From Halomicrobium sp. LC1Hm (lineage in GTDB: Archaea > Halobacteriota > Halobacteria > Halobacteriales > Haloarculaceae): 64,000 nucleotides of DNA. The notes under the pieces are model-generated. The model searched no databases and had not been told where the DNA came from. It saw only the letters and a list, made by a program, of their open reading frames with translations. Of this stretch, positions 34,004 to 43,360 are shown piece by piece. Location of the stretch: the NCBI RefSeq assembly GCF_009617995.1, contig NZ_CP044129.1:1178001-1242000 (forward strand). The letters run 5' to 3'. The first letter of the stretch is position 1. Each line of letters opens with the position of its first letter. Position numbers and translations under genes: made by a program.

Positions 34004-35217
34004 TCTCCGTCAGCAAACTCCTCTGTGACCTCGACGCAGAGGGCGACGGCCTGCGCTACGACGCGGCCGAGGAGTCTCGCAAAGAACAGATCCGCGACCG
34101 CAAACAGCGCCGTCCGGTCGTCGTCTGGAACGTCACCAAGCAGTGCAACCTCTACTGTGACCACTGCTACGCCGCCGCCGACACCGAGGTCGCGGACGGC
34201 GAGCTGTCGACGGCCGAAGGGAAGGCGATGCTCGACGGACTGGCCGACTACGGCGTGCCGGTCGTCCTCTTCTCGGGCGGCGAACCCCTGGTCAGAGACG
34301 ACCTCGAAGAGCTGATCGCCTACGCCGACGAGCGCGGCGTCCGCCCGGTCCTCTCGACCAACGGGACCCTCATCACCGAGGAGCGCGCCCGGTCGCTGCG
34401 CGACGCCGGGCTGAAGTACGCCGGGGTCTCCGTCGACGGGCTCCCCGAGCGCAACGACGCCTTCCGCGGGAAAGAGGGCGCGTTCGACGCCGCCGTCCGG
34501 GGGATCCAGAACTCCCTGGACGCCGGGCTGAAGACCGGCCTGCGGTACACGATCACCGAACGCAACGCGCCGGATCTCACGGGCGTCGTCGACTTGCTCA
34601 GCGACAAGGGGCTCGATCGGTTCTGCTTCTATCACCTCGACTACGGCGGTCGGGGGACGGATATCCTCGACGCCGACCTGACGCCCGACCAGCGCCGCGA
34701 CGCCGTCGAGACGGTCTGTGACATGACCCGGTCGTACCACGAGCGCGGCGAGGAGATCGAGACGCTGCTGGTCGGCAACTACGCCGACGCCGCCTACATC
34801 GTCGAGTACGCGCGCGACCACTACGGCGAGGCGAAGGCCCGCACCGTCTACGAGTACCTCCGGACCAACGGCGGCGATCCAACGGGCGAACGGGTCGCCG
34901 ACGTGGACTACCAGGGCAACGTCCACCTCACGCAGTTCTGGCAGAACTACTCGCTTGGCAACGTCCGTGACCGTCCCTTCGGCGCGATCTGGGAGGACGA
35001 GTCGAATCCCCTGCTCTCGGCGCTGCGGGACCGCGAGTCCCGCCTGACCGGGAAGTGCGCCGACTGCGCGTACAAGGCGGTCTGTCGCGGGGGCTCCCGC
35101 CTGCGCGCGCTGACCGTCGAGGACGACCTCTTCGCGCCCGACCCGCAGTGTTACCTCACCGACGAGGAGATCCAGACGCCACCGCCGTCGCGGCCCGACA
35201 CGGGGACGGCGGACTGA
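34000..35217 (+). CDS. Radical SAM/SPASM-domain enzyme
   Basis: A 405-residue enzyme. The [4Fe-4S] motif is C49-x3-C53-x2-C56 (CNLYCDHCY), followed by the GGEP motif (FSGGEPLV). The C-terminal SPASM region has CADCAYKAVCRGG and a later Cys (DPQCY), which can bind auxiliary clusters. The GTG at 34000 overlaps the stop of the small partner gene and is preferred over the upstream open frame. It is related to the heme d1/NirJ and peptide-maturing SPASM enzymes. The likely substrate is the adjacent 89-residue protein or a cofactor. Confidence 0.85.
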   Translation: MISVSKLLCDLDAEGDGLRYDAAEESRKEQIRDRKQRRPVVVWNVTKQCNLYCDHCYAAADTEVADGELSTAEGKAMLDGLADYGVPVVLFSGGEPLVRDDLEELIAYADERGVRPVLSTNGTLITEERARSLRDAGLKYAGVSVDGLPERNDAFRGKEGAFDAAVRGIQNSLDAGLKTGLRYTITERNAPDLTGVVDLLSDKGLDRFCFYHLDYGGRGTDILDADLTPDQRRDAVETVCDMTRSYHERGEEIETLLVGNYADAAYIVEYARDHYGEAKARTVYEYLRTNGGDPTGERVADVDYQGNVHLTQFWQNYSLGNVRDRPFGAIWEDESNPLLSALRDRESRLTGKCADCAYKAVCRGGSRLRALTVEDDLFAPDPQCYLTDEEIQTPPPSRPDTGTAD

Positions 35218-35296
35218 CAGCGAGAGGCCGTCGCGCGACGCCGCGCCGCTGGCCGCGACCGAGGCGCTTTTGCCGACCGCTACAGTACGTTCGCCC

Positions 35297-35983
35297 GTGC
35301 TAACGGTCGAGCTCCACTCCCACTCTGCGCTGTCCTACGACGGCCGCGATCCGGTCGAGCTCCTGCTCGAACAGGCCGAGGCGGTCGGCCTGGACGCGCT
35401 GGCCGTCACCGACCACGACGAGATCGACGCGAGCCTCGAAGCCGCCCGGCTCGCGCCCGAGTACGGACTGATCGGCATTCCGGGGGCGGAGATCTCCAGC
35501 CAGGCCGGCCACGTCCTGGGGCTGGGCATCGAGGAGCTCGTCCCGGCCGGGCTCTCCTTTTCTGAGACGCTCGACCGCATCCACGAGCAGGGCGGGGTCG
35601 CCGTCGTCCCCCATCCCTTCCAGGAGTCTCGTAGCGGCGTCCTGGACGAGATCTCGAAAGACGAGCTGACGGCGGCCGACGCCATCGAGGTGTACAACTC
35701 CCGGCTGTTGACCGGGCGCTCGAACCGGCAGGCCCACCAGTTCGCCAGTCGCCGCGGGCTGCCGATGACCGCCGGCAGCGACGCCCACATCAGCGAGATG
35801 GTCGGGCAGGCGGTGACACACGTCGACACCGACGAGCGAAGCGTCGCGGCGATTCTCGACGCCATCCGGGAAGGACAGACGACGGTCGAGGGCAAGCGCA
35901 CCCCCTGGCACATCAGCTTCCGCCAGGCCGCTGGCGGGGCCAAGCGCCGGGTGAAGAACCGCTTCTCGCAGCTGATCGAATGA
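35297..35983 (+). CDS. PHP-domain phosphoesterase
   Basis: A 228-residue metal-dependent phosphoesterase. Motifs are ELHSHSALS (start), VTDHDEIDAS, PGAEIS, VVPHPF and GSDAHISEMVG, the standard four-motif PHP set. The GTG at 35297 is preferred to a TTG at 35270. The stop overlaps the next start by 4 bp (ATGA). The substrate is unknown; nucleotide or histidinol-phosphate-like esters are family options. Confidence 0.88.
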   Translation: MLTVELHSHSALSYDGRDPVELLLEQAEAVGLDALAVTDHDEIDASLEAARLAPEYGLIGIPGAEISSQAGHVLGLGIEELVPAGLSFSETLDRIHEQGGVAVVPHPFQESRSGVLDEISKDELTAADAIEVYNSRLLTGRSNRQAHQFASRRGLPMTAGSDAHISEMVGQAVTHVDTDERSVAAILDAIREGQTTVEGKRTPWHISFRQAAGGAKRRVKNRFSQLIE

Positions 35984-37080
35984 TCCGGGGTGCCGACGCG
36001 TCGCTCGTCCGGCGAGCGATCCGGGACCGCGATCCACTGCCGGGAACACGAGGGTTCGCCGGACGAGTGTCTGTCGAGGGCCGGCCCACGCTCGTCAGGG
36101 ACGTGCTCGGCCGGGTCCCGCTGTTCGTCGAGCGCGGGGCCGCCGATCCGACCGCCGACGGCGCGTGGGCGTTCGATCCGACGACGCTCGACGACCCGGT
36201 GTCGGTGCCAGCGGGCCACTGTCTGACGGCCGACGAGGACGACGCTCGCTGGACGCTCCCCGAGGGCGACCGGAGCGACGACGACACCGCGGTCGCTGCC
36301 GTCCGACGGGCGATCCGGACCGCGACCGACGCCGTCGACGCGGCGTCGACCGCCGTCGCCTTCTCGGGCGGCGTCGACTCCGCGCTCCTGGCCGCGCGCC
36401 TCGACGCCCCGCTGTACGTCGCCGGCTTCGAGGGGAGCCACGACATCGAAGCCGCGCGCTCGGCCGCGGCGGCCCTCGACCGCGAGCTGACCGTCGTCGA
36501 GTTCACGCACGACGATCTGGTGAGCGCGGTCCCCCGGATCGCCCGCGCGACGGGGCGGACGAACGCCATGGACGTACAGATCGCGCTCCCCCTCTTTCTG
36601 ACCGCTGGGCGCGTCGCCGCCGACGGCTACGACCGCCTCGTCGTCGGGCAGGGTGCCGACGAACTGTTCGGTGGCTACGCGAAGGTGGCAAACGCCCCCG
36701 ACGATCACCGCATCGAGGCGGACACGGTCCGTGGCGCACAGCGAGAGGTGATCGCCACGCTGCCCGAGCAACTGGAACGGGACGTGTTGGCCCTCGAAGC
36801 GGCGGGCGTCGAACCGGTCGCACCGCTGCTCGACGATCGTGTCGTCGCGACGGCGCTCGGTCTCGCGGGCGAGCAGCTGGTCCGGGGCGAGGACGAGCGC
36901 AAGTGGGCGCTGCGACGGGCCGCCAGCGAGTGGCTCCCCGAGGAGATCGCGCGGCGAGACAAGAAGGCGGTCCAGTACGGCACGTACGCCGCCCGCGAAC
37001 TCGACCGACTGGCTCGCCAGGACGGGTTCAAGCGCCGGATGGACGATCACGTCACCAGGTACGTCGAGTCGCTACTGTAA
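35980..37080 (+). CDS. Asparagine synthetase-like ATP-pyrophosphatase protein
   Basis: A 366-residue protein. The PP-loop SGGVDS occupies residues 129-134. GQGADELFGGY and the C-terminal RRDKKAVQYGTYAA correspond to the AsnB synthetase domain. The N-terminal ~110 residues resemble a shrunken AsnB glutaminase domain, but the catalytic Cys at position 2 is missing (it starts MIRG). It would therefore need free ammonia or act on another amine. It is coupled to the PHP gene by ATGA and convergent with the next gene by 9 bp. Confidence 0.82.
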   Translation: MIRGADASLVRRAIRDRDPLPGTRGFAGRVSVEGRPTLVRDVLGRVPLFVERGAADPTADGAWAFDPTTLDDPVSVPAGHCLTADEDDARWTLPEGDRSDDDTAVAAVRRAIRTATDAVDAASTAVAFSGGVDSALLAARLDAPLYVAGFEGSHDIEAARSAAAALDRELTVVEFTHDDLVSAVPRIARATGRTNAMDVQIALPLFLTAGRVAADGYDRLVVGQGADELFGGYAKVANAPDDHRIEADTVRGAQREVIATLPEQLERDVLALEAAGVEPVAPLLDDRVVATALGLAGEQLVRGEDERKWALRRAASEWLPEEIARRDKKAVQYGTYAARELDRLARQDGFKRRMDDHVTRYVESLL

Positions 37081-37377
37081 CGCGACGCCCAGCAGCGTCG
37101 CGGTGTTCGCGACGACCGTCGCGACCGTGACGAGGGCAAAGAGCCCGAGGAAGATCGCCGCGTTCCGGTCCGAGAGCAGCGCCCAGCCGGCGACGAGCCA
37201 CACCATCGCCGCGAACTTCACGAGCCACAGGCCCGGCAGTCCGAGCAGTCCGATCGCGGCCTCGACGACCGCGTTTCCCTCCTGCAAGCCACGGGACAGC
37301 CCCACCATCGTCGTCAGGATGTCGAGCGTGGTCGCGACGAGGACGACCGCCCAGAGGACGGCGTGAGTCCGCGTCAT
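37072..37377 (-). CDS. DUF5658-like membrane protein
   Basis: A 101-residue protein with three membrane helices. ATTLDILTTMVGLSRGLQEGN then an acidic-residue-flanked second helix resembles the haloarchaeal DUF5658 family. A GTG at 37410 would add 11 residues (VLAALLGVERR), so the start is uncertain. The 3' end overlaps the AsnB-like gene tail-to-tail. Confidence 0.65.
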   Translation of the reverse strand: MTRTHAVLWAVVLVATTLDILTTMVGLSRGLQEGNAVVEAAIGLLGLPGLWLVKFAAMVWLVAGWALLSDRNAAIFLGLFALVTVATVVANTATLLGVALQ

Positions 37378-37499
37378 CCGGCGTTCGACACCCAACAGTG
37401 CTGCCAACACGTCTAGTCGTGCATACGGCGCTGGTCGCAAAAGTGCGATGCCGACCGATCTGTGAGACGCCACGGCAGGGTCGGGGTGTGTCGACAGCG

Positions 37500-37582
37500 T
37501 CATACTGCCGGCTGTAAGTCTGTGAACAATTTCGCCACCCCGGGTAGCGAAGATCTTCACGAAGTTACAGCCGGCAGTATCA
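37500..37582. mobile_element. MITE-like palindromic element, family A copy 3
   Basis: A 77-bp hairpin (37503-37579) has perfect 15-bp ends TACTGCCGGCTGTAA and TTACAGCCGGCAGTA and is flanked by TCA (37500-37502 and 37580-37582). It lies between two minus-strand genes, 7 bp from the stop of the zinc-ribbon gene. Confidence 0.85.
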
Positions 37583-37588
37583 GTCCCG

Positions 37589-37795
37589 TCAGGCGTCGTC
37601 GAGGTCGGCGTAGGTCCGAACCAGTCCACACTCGGGACAGAGTCGCCCCTCGACGGAGTGGTTCTCCGTCATCCCCAGCGAGCCCAGCAGCCCCTCGCGG
37701 CGCTCGTCGGTGTTGATCTGGAGTTTGAACCCCTCGCCAGTTCGGAGCTCGACCGGTTCCATCGTCACGCCACAGTCCGGACAGCGTCGGTCCAT
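37589..37795 (-). CDS. Zinc-ribbon protein
   Basis: A 68-residue protein with CPDCG at residues ~5-9 and CPECG at ~53-57. It frames a small ribbon for nucleic acid or protein contacts. No other motif is seen. A MITE lies just after its stop. Confidence 0.7.
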   Translation of the reverse strand: MDRRCPDCGVTMEPVELRTGEGFKLQINTDERREGLLGSLGMTENHSVEGRLCPECGLVRTYADLDDA

Positions 37796-37819
37796 AGCGG
37801 CGCTTGTACGACCGCGCCG

Positions 37820-38299
37820 TTAGGCGTTGTGCTCGCTCTCGACCGTCTCGATCGCTCGCTGGCCGACCTCGGCCACGTCGGCGGGCAGGTCGTCGCGGTT
37901 TCGCAACGCGGCCGCAGTGAACCACTCCCAGTCTCCGGCGGGCTGTTCGCCGGGCGCTGGAGCGATCTCTCGATGGGGGGCCTCACCGTAGAAGATGAAG
38001 TCGACGTGCTGGTGGCCGACGCCCTCGTCGGTGACGTTGATGTCTTCGAGCAGGAAATGCTGTGGCTGCGGGATCGAACGGGCCGTCTCGCTCTCCAGAT
38101 CGCCCTCGGGTGCGAGCAGGGCCACGTCGAAGCCCAGTTCCTCGCTGGTCTCACGCAGCGCCGCCTCGTGGGGGAGTTCGTCGCGGTCGATGTGGCCGCC
38201 GGGCGGGAGCCACATGTCGAGCTTGTCGTGTTCGTGCAGCGCGACGGCACCGCTCTCGACGACGTAGACGGTCGCGACGAAGTGGCGCGTAGTCTCCAT
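37820..38299 (-). CDS. NUDIX hydrolase
   Basis: A 159-residue protein with a complete Nudix box, GGHIDRDELPHEAALRETSEELGF, shown in parts as GGHIDRDE and RETSEELGF (residues ~34-57). It hydrolyses nucleoside diphosphates linked to another group; the substrate is not deducible. WLPPGGH and the C-terminal EWFTAAAL are common to the family. Confidence 0.9.
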   Translation of the reverse strand: METTRHFVATVYVVESGAVALHEHDKLDMWLPPGGHIDRDELPHEAALRETSEELGFDVALLAPEGDLESETARSIPQPQHFLLEDINVTDEGVGHQHVDFIFYGEAPHREIAPAPGEQPAGDWEWFTAAALRNRDDLPADVAEVGQRAIETVESEHNA

Positions 38300-38338
38300 A
38301 CGGCCACAGAAGAGAGTGGGGACCGTCGGCGTTTCGCT

Positions 38339-39307
38339 CTACACCTGCTGGATCTCTTCTTCCGCTTCCAGCAGCTCGTGGTAGCGGTTGCGGATCGTCA
38401 CCTCGGAGATGTTCGCGACTTCGCTGACCTGGCTCTGGGTGACCTTCTCGTTGGTCAGCAGCGAGGCGGCGTACACGCCGGCCGCCGCGAGGCCGACCGG
38501 GGACTTGCCGGAGTGGACGCCCTGCTGTTTGGCGTTCTGGAGCAACTGGCGGGCGCGTCGCTCGACCTCGTCCGAGAGGTCGAGATCGGAGGCGAAACGC
38601 GGCACGTAGCTCTCGGGATCTGCCGGCTGGATCTCCAGGCCGAGTTCGCGGACGACGTAGCGGTAGGTCCGGGCGATCTCGTCTTTCTCGACGCGAGAGA
38701 CGGCGCTGATCTCGTCGAGCGAGCGCGGCGTGCCGGCCTGACGGGCGGCGGCGTACAGCGACGAGGTGGCGACGCCCTCGATGGAGCGGCCGGGCAGCAG
38801 GTCCTCGTCGAGCGCGCGGCGATAGATGACGCTGGCGGTCTCGCGGACGTTCTCGGGCAGGCCCAGCGCCGAGGCCATGCGGTCGATCTCGCCCAGCGCC
38901 TGCTTGAGGTTGCGCTCCTTGGAGTCGCGGGTGCGGAACCGCTCGTTCCAGGTACGCAGGCGCTGCATCTTCTCGCGCTGGCGCGAGGACAGGGAGTTGC
39001 CGTACGCGTCCTTGTCCTGCCAGCCGATGTTGGTCGACAGCCCCTTGTCGTGCATCATGTTGGTCGTCGGTGCGCCGACGCGGGACTTCTCGTCTTTCTC
39101 GCTGGCGTCGAACGCGCGCCACTCGGGACCGGGGTCGATCTCGTCTTCCTCGACGACCAGTCCACACTCTTCACAGACGGTCTCGCCGCGTTCGCTGTCG
39201 GCGACCAGATCGCCCCCACACTCTGGACAGACGTGTTCTGACTCGTCTTCGGTCTCCTCTGTGTGCTCGTTCTCGTCCGTAAATCGTCGGATGGTGGTAT
39301 CGGTCAT
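38339..39307 (-). CDS. tfb: Transcription initiation factor B
   Basis: A 322-residue TFB. The zinc ribbon has Cys27, Cys30, Cys45 and Cys48. The B-reader/B-linker region has RVGAPTTNMMHDKGLSTNIGW in two blocks. Two cyclin folds follow, the first from ~125 and the second from ~220, and a C-terminal HTH (VTIRNRYHELL) reads the BRE. Haloarchaea carry many TFBs; this full-length form could be a general or specialised one. It is divergent from gatC with a ~230-bp space between. Confidence 0.95.
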   Translation of the reverse strand: MTDTTIRRFTDENEHTEETEDESEHVCPECGGDLVADSERGETVCEECGLVVEEDEIDPGPEWRAFDASEKDEKSRVGAPTTNMMHDKGLSTNIGWQDKDAYGNSLSSRQREKMQRLRTWNERFRTRDSKERNLKQALGEIDRMASALGLPENVRETASVIYRRALDEDLLPGRSIEGVATSSLYAAARQAGTPRSLDEISAVSRVEKDEIARTYRYVVRELGLEIQPADPESYVPRFASDLDLSDEVERRARQLLQNAKQQGVHSGKSPVGLAAAGVYAASLLTNEKVTQSQVSEVANISEVTIRNRYHELLEAEEEIQQV

Positions 39308-39378
39308 TGGTTGGGGTGACAGCCGGGTCAGGTACCCGAGAAACCTTCTAGCGATTACACTGTTGTTGTTGCGTCGAC

Positions 39379-39386
39379 TTAAAAGT
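39379..39386 (-). promoter_or_regulatory. TATA-like element of the TFB gene
   Basis: The plus-strand TTAAAAGT reads ACTTTTAA on the minus strand, ~75 bp before the ATG. A leader of ~50 nt is implied. The 39308-39539 gap otherwise holds only the opposing gatC promoter region. Confidence 0.4.
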
Positions 39387-39539
39387 TTTGGCTATCAGGG
39401 AATTCAGATTTTCCGAATCACAAAACAAGCTTTGCTGGTGCGATATCGGTTTCGTGCCGGACGGTCGTCGAACTGCGTTCCGAGCGGTCGTTCCCAGGGT
39501 ATCGAAACCCTTACCGCCGGGCCACCGCTCCGGGGATGT

Positions 39540-39818
39540 ATGAGCGAATCCGTCGTCGATCCAGACGAGGTCCGTCACGTTGCGGATCTCGCCCGTGTCG
39601 ACCTCGACGACGACGAGGTCGAACGGTTCACCGAACAGTTCGCGGATATCCTCTCTTACTTCGAGACGCTGGACGAGGTTCCCGAAGTCGAGCGGGAGGC
39701 CGAACTGACCAACGTCATGCGTCCGGACGAGAGCCACGAGGGGCTCAGCCAGGACGAGGCGCTCGAAAACGCGCCGGACAGCGAGGCCGGTCACTTCAAG
39801 GGGCCGAAGGTGTCGTAA
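39540..39818 (+). CDS. gatC: Asp/Glu-tRNA(Asn/Gln) amidotransferase subunit C
   Basis: A 92-residue GatC that wraps GatA in the transamidation complex. VRHVADLARVDLDDDEVERF and NVMRPDE are typical. The ATG at 39540 starts in line with the family. GatA follows one base after the stop, so they form an operon. GatB is not present in the window, as is common in archaea. Confidence 0.93.
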   Translation: MSESVVDPDEVRHVADLARVDLDDDEVERFTEQFADILSYFETLDEVPEVEREAELTNVMRPDESHEGLSQDEALENAPDSEAGHFKGPKVS

Positions 39819-39819
39819 G

Positions 39820-41115
39820 ATGGCGACCGAGTACAACGCCTACATCAGCGACGAGACGATCGAGGGCGCGGACGAGGGGCCACTGGCCGGGAAGACGGTC
39901 GCGGTCAAAGACAACATCTCGACGAAGGGCGTCCAGACCACCTGTGGCTCGTCGATGCTCGCGGGATACGTCCCGCCCTACGACGCGACGGTCGTCGAAC
40001 GACTCACGGCGGCCGGCGCGACCGTCCCCGGCAAGACCAACATGGACGAGTTCGGGATGGGGACGACGACCGAGACCTCGGCCTACGGGCCGGTCGAGAA
40101 CCCCGCCGCTCCGGGCCACGTCCCCGGTGGCTCCTCGGGTGGCTCCGCCGCCGTCGTCGCGGCCGGCGACGCCGACATGGCTCTGGGGACCGACACCGGC
40201 GGCTCGATCCGCTGTCCCGCCGCCTTCTGTGGCGTCGTCGGCATCAAGCCCACCTACGGGCTGGTCTCCCGGTACGGGCTCGTCGCCTACGCCAACAGCC
40301 TCGAACAGATCGGCCCGATCGCGCCGACCGTCGAGGAGGCCGCGGAGCTGCTCGAAGTGATCGCCGGCCCGGACGAACACGACGCGACGACCCGAGACCA
40401 CGAGGGCGCGACCGAGGGGCTCGCCGACGCCGCCGACGGCGACGTCGACGGGCTCTCGATCGGCGTGCCGACGGAACTCGTCGAAGCAGCCGACGAGGCG
40501 GTCGTCGAGACGTTCTGGGACGCGATCGACGAACTCGAAGCACAGGGTGCGAGCTACCACGAGGTCGACCTCCCGAGCGTCGAACACGCGGTCGAAGCCT
40601 ACTACGTGATCGCGATGTCCGAGGCCTCCTCGAACCTCGCGCGCTTCGACGGCGTCCGCTACGGGCTCTCCGCGAGCGAAGCGAGCGGTGGCTACGAGGG
40701 CAACTGGAACGAGAGCTTCGCCAACGCCCGCGAGGAGGGCTTCGGCGAGGAAGTCAAGCGCCGAGTCCTGCTCGGGACGTACGCGCTCTCGGCGGGCTAC
40801 CACGACAAGTACTACAAGAAGGCCCAGGACGCCCGCGCGTGGGTCAAGCAGGACTTCGACGAGGCCCTCTCGGAGGCCGACGTGCTGGCCTCGCCGACGA
40901 TGCCGATCCCGCCCATGGAGATGGGCGAGAGCCTCGACGATCCACTGACGATGTATCTGGCCGACGCCAACACGACGCCGGTCAACCTGGCGAATCTCCC
41001 GGCGATCTCCGTGCCTGCCGGCGAGACCGACGACGGACTCCCGGTCGGGCTGCAACTGGTCGGTCCCGCGTTCGGCGAGAAACAGCTGATCCGAGCCGGT
41101 AGCGCGCTGGCGTAG
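39820..41115 (+). CDS. gatA: Asp/Glu-tRNA(Asn/Gln) amidotransferase subunit A
   Basis: A 431-residue amidase-signature enzyme that releases ammonia from glutamine for tRNA-bound Asp or Glu. The catalytic Lys is in VAVKDNIS. The cis-Ser and nucleophilic Ser lie in GGSSGGSAAVV and TDTGGSIRCPAAFCG. It starts one base after gatC. Confidence 0.95.
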   Translation: MATEYNAYISDETIEGADEGPLAGKTVAVKDNISTKGVQTTCGSSMLAGYVPPYDATVVERLTAAGATVPGKTNMDEFGMGTTTETSAYGPVENPAAPGHVPGGSSGGSAAVVAAGDADMALGTDTGGSIRCPAAFCGVVGIKPTYGLVSRYGLVAYANSLEQIGPIAPTVEEAAELLEVIAGPDEHDATTRDHEGATEGLADAADGDVDGLSIGVPTELVEAADEAVVETFWDAIDELEAQGASYHEVDLPSVEHAVEAYYVIAMSEASSNLARFDGVRYGLSASEASGGYEGNWNESFANAREEGFGEEVKRRVLLGTYALSAGYHDKYYKKAQDARAWVKQDFDEALSEADVLASPTMPIPPMEMGESLDDPLTMYLADANTTPVNLANLPAISVPAGETDDGLPVGLQLVGPAFGEKQLIRAGSALA

Positions 41116-41214
41116 GCCGCCACTCGAACGCGGTTCTACGAAGCACGAACGACCGTGCCCGTTCTCTCATCCTCACCGATACTTTTTCACTGTGGCCGCG
41201 CCAAGATTCGGACG

Positions 41215-42429
41215 ATGCCCTCCCGAAATGCCCTCGGTATGCGGTTTCGGCTGGCGGCGCTGGTCGCGTTGCTGGTCGCCTTCGATGCGGTCTTCGTCGT
41301 CGCCGTCTACTGGCTGGGCCACCTGGCAGTCGGCCTGTTCTCGTGGGCCATCACCTACGAGTCCGTCGGGCTGGTGGCCGACGCGTTACAGTTCCGGACG
41401 CTCCCGTCGCCGCTGGTCGTCGCCGTCGGGACCGCGGCGACGCTGGCGGGCCAGTCGGTGTTTGGCTACCGGATGAGCGCCAACACCGTCCCCGGCGAGC
41501 GACAGACGTTCCGGGACCTCTTCGCGCCGGTCACCGAACCGATCGAACCAGGACGGCCCTTCGGCGGCCTGCTGGCCGACCGCTCGCACGCGGTCTCCGA
41601 GGACGGGGACGACGAGCGCGATCCACGCGTCGTGCCGATGTTCGACTACGGCGAGTACCGCGAGCGCGTCGCGGCCCGGCTCACCGGGCTGGCACAGCTC
41701 TCGGACACACCGATCCCGGACGTGCGGGTCGTCGACAGCGAGACGCCCAACAGCTACGTCGCCGGCCGGCCCGGCGAGCAGATCCTCGTCGTCACGACGG
41801 GGCTGCTCCGCAGGCTCGACGACGAAGCACTCGACGCCGTCCTGGCTCACGAACTCGCCCACCTCAAGCACGGCGACGCGTTCGTGATGACGGCCGCTGG
41901 CTTCCTGCCGACGGTCACGGCCCGCGTCAACGGGGGAACGATCGAGTTCCTCCGCCGATCCGGACTCGGGTACCTCCCCGGCGTCGAGCAGCCCGAGGAC
42001 AGCGACACGGTCGCGTTCGGCCAGTTCCACCTCGCGATGCTCGCGCTCTCGCCGATCGTCCTCGCGCTCTCCTCGGCGCTGTGGCTCGCGAGCACGGCCT
42101 GTTACCGATCGCTCTCGCGAGTGCGCGAGTTCCACGCCGACGCCGGGGCGGCCGCGATCAGGGGGTCGCCGGCCGCTCTCGTCGGCGCACTGGAGACGCT
42201 CGACGACCTGCGTCCGTCCGAGGACCTGCGGACCGCCCAGACCGGCGTCCGCGAACTGTGCGTGTTGCCCGACGCGATCGACGACGGGGACGGGATCGAC
42301 GGCGACGACGCCGTCGCTCGGACGCGGCGTCGATGGCGCTCGGTGACCGCTCGCGCGCTCCCCTCCTCGCACCCGCCGATCGAATCACGGGTCGCCGCGC
42401 TCCGGGAGCGAGAACGATCGGAGCGGTGA
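41215..42429 (+). CDS. htpX: M48-family (HtpX-like) membrane metalloprotease
   Basis: A 404-residue membrane zinc protease. Two N-terminal helices lie at ~15-40 and ~55-75. The zinc motif H212-E213-LAH216 is followed by the downstream Glu in REFHADAGAAA, the third ligand. Another hydrophobic pair follows at ~265-290. It resembles HtpX, which degrades damaged membrane proteins. The ATG at 41215 gives the best N-terminus; a second ATG nine codons later is possible. Confidence 0.88.
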   Translation: MPSRNALGMRFRLAALVALLVAFDAVFVVAVYWLGHLAVGLFSWAITYESVGLVADALQFRTLPSPLVVAVGTAATLAGQSVFGYRMSANTVPGERQTFRDLFAPVTEPIEPGRPFGGLLADRSHAVSEDGDDERDPRVVPMFDYGEYRERVAARLTGLAQLSDTPIPDVRVVDSETPNSYVAGRPGEQILVVTTGLLRRLDDEALDAVLAHELAHLKHGDAFVMTAAGFLPTVTARVNGGTIEFLRRSGLGYLPGVEQPEDSDTVAFGQFHLAMLALSPIVLALSSALWLASTACYRSLSRVREFHADAGAAAIRGSPAALVGALETLDDLRPSEDLRTAQTGVRELCVLPDAIDDGDGIDGDDAVARTRRRWRSVTARALPSSHPPIESRVAALRERERSER

Positions 42430-42448
42430 GACGCAGAGCGCTTTCGCT

Positions 42449-43279
42449 CTAGAAGAAAAAGAGGCGCTCGGTGGCGTCCTCGGTCAGCGGCGCACCGTAC
42501 TCGGAGATCTCGACGGCTTCGGCGTGGTCGACGGCGGCACCGGCGTCCTCGCCGTAGCGATCTTTCAGGTCGGCACGGAAGCGGTCTGCGACGTTGATCT
42601 CGGTGTTGGCCGCGAGGTGGTCGACTCCCGCCTCGGTGAGCCACTCGCGGCGGGCGTCAGCGCCCTCGGGGACGTTCTCCAGTTCGCCGAAGGTGTAGGG
42701 GAGCCACTCGTACATCTGGGAGACGTGGCAGTCCATCGCGTCGATCTTCCGCTCTGCCACGTCGCTCACGTCGAGGACCACGTCGGGCTCGAAGGCTTCG
42801 GGCTTCTGGAAGTGGTCGGCGACGTAGCCGATGACCGGGTTCGATTCCATCGGCGGCGTGTCGGGGACGATGTTGGGAACGATCAGCGAGTACGCGGCGT
42901 CCCGGAGCAACTGCGCGGTGTAGCGGTGGTCGGGGTGGTAGTCGTTGGGGCGGGGTCCGAGCACCAGATCGGGGTCGACCCGGCGGATGTAGCGGATGAG
43001 CTTCTTGCGGTTGGCGAGCGTCGGTTCGAGCAGGCCGTCGGCGATGTCGAACACGTCGTAGTCGATGCCCAGCGTCTCCGCGACGGCCTCGGTCTCGCGC
43101 TTGCGTCGCGCAGCGAGCTTCTTACGGTTCATCTCGTGGTGGCCGGCACTCCCGTCGGTGACCGAGAGGAAGGTCACGTCGTGGCCCGCTTCCACGTACT
43201 TTGCCGCGATACCGCCCGCCTTGATCGAGCAGTCGTCCGGATGTGCACCGATCACGAGGAGGTGCTGTGTCTCGCTCAT
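42449..43279 (-). CDS. PIG-L/LmbE-family deacetylase
   Basis: A 276-residue zinc-dependent N-acetyl-sugar deacetylase. The metal site is AHPDD (His13, Asp15, Asp16) with the later HPDHRYT His. The start is ambiguous by two residues (43279 or 43285). It is the last gene of a same-strand run with two glycosyltransferases (~82 bp gap), so it probably acts on a glycolipid or glycoconjugate they build. Confidence 0.88.
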   Translation of the reverse strand: MSETQHLLVIGAHPDDCSIKAGGIAAKYVEAGHDVTFLSVTDGSAGHHEMNRKKLAARRKRETEAVAETLGIDYDVFDIADGLLEPTLANRKKLIRYIRRVDPDLVLGPRPNDYHPDHRYTAQLLRDAAYSLIVPNIVPDTPPMESNPVIGYVADHFQKPEAFEPDVVLDVSDVAERKIDAMDCHVSQMYEWLPYTFGELENVPEGADARREWLTEAGVDHLAANTEINVADRFRADLKDRYGEDAGAAVDHAEAVEISEYGAPLTEDATERLFFF

Positions 43280-43360
43280 ACCCATGTCTCGTCAGGGGTG
43301 AACGAAACGTTTTGGATATTTTCCGGCGAGAGAACGGTGAGCGTTCCGACGACGAGCGCG

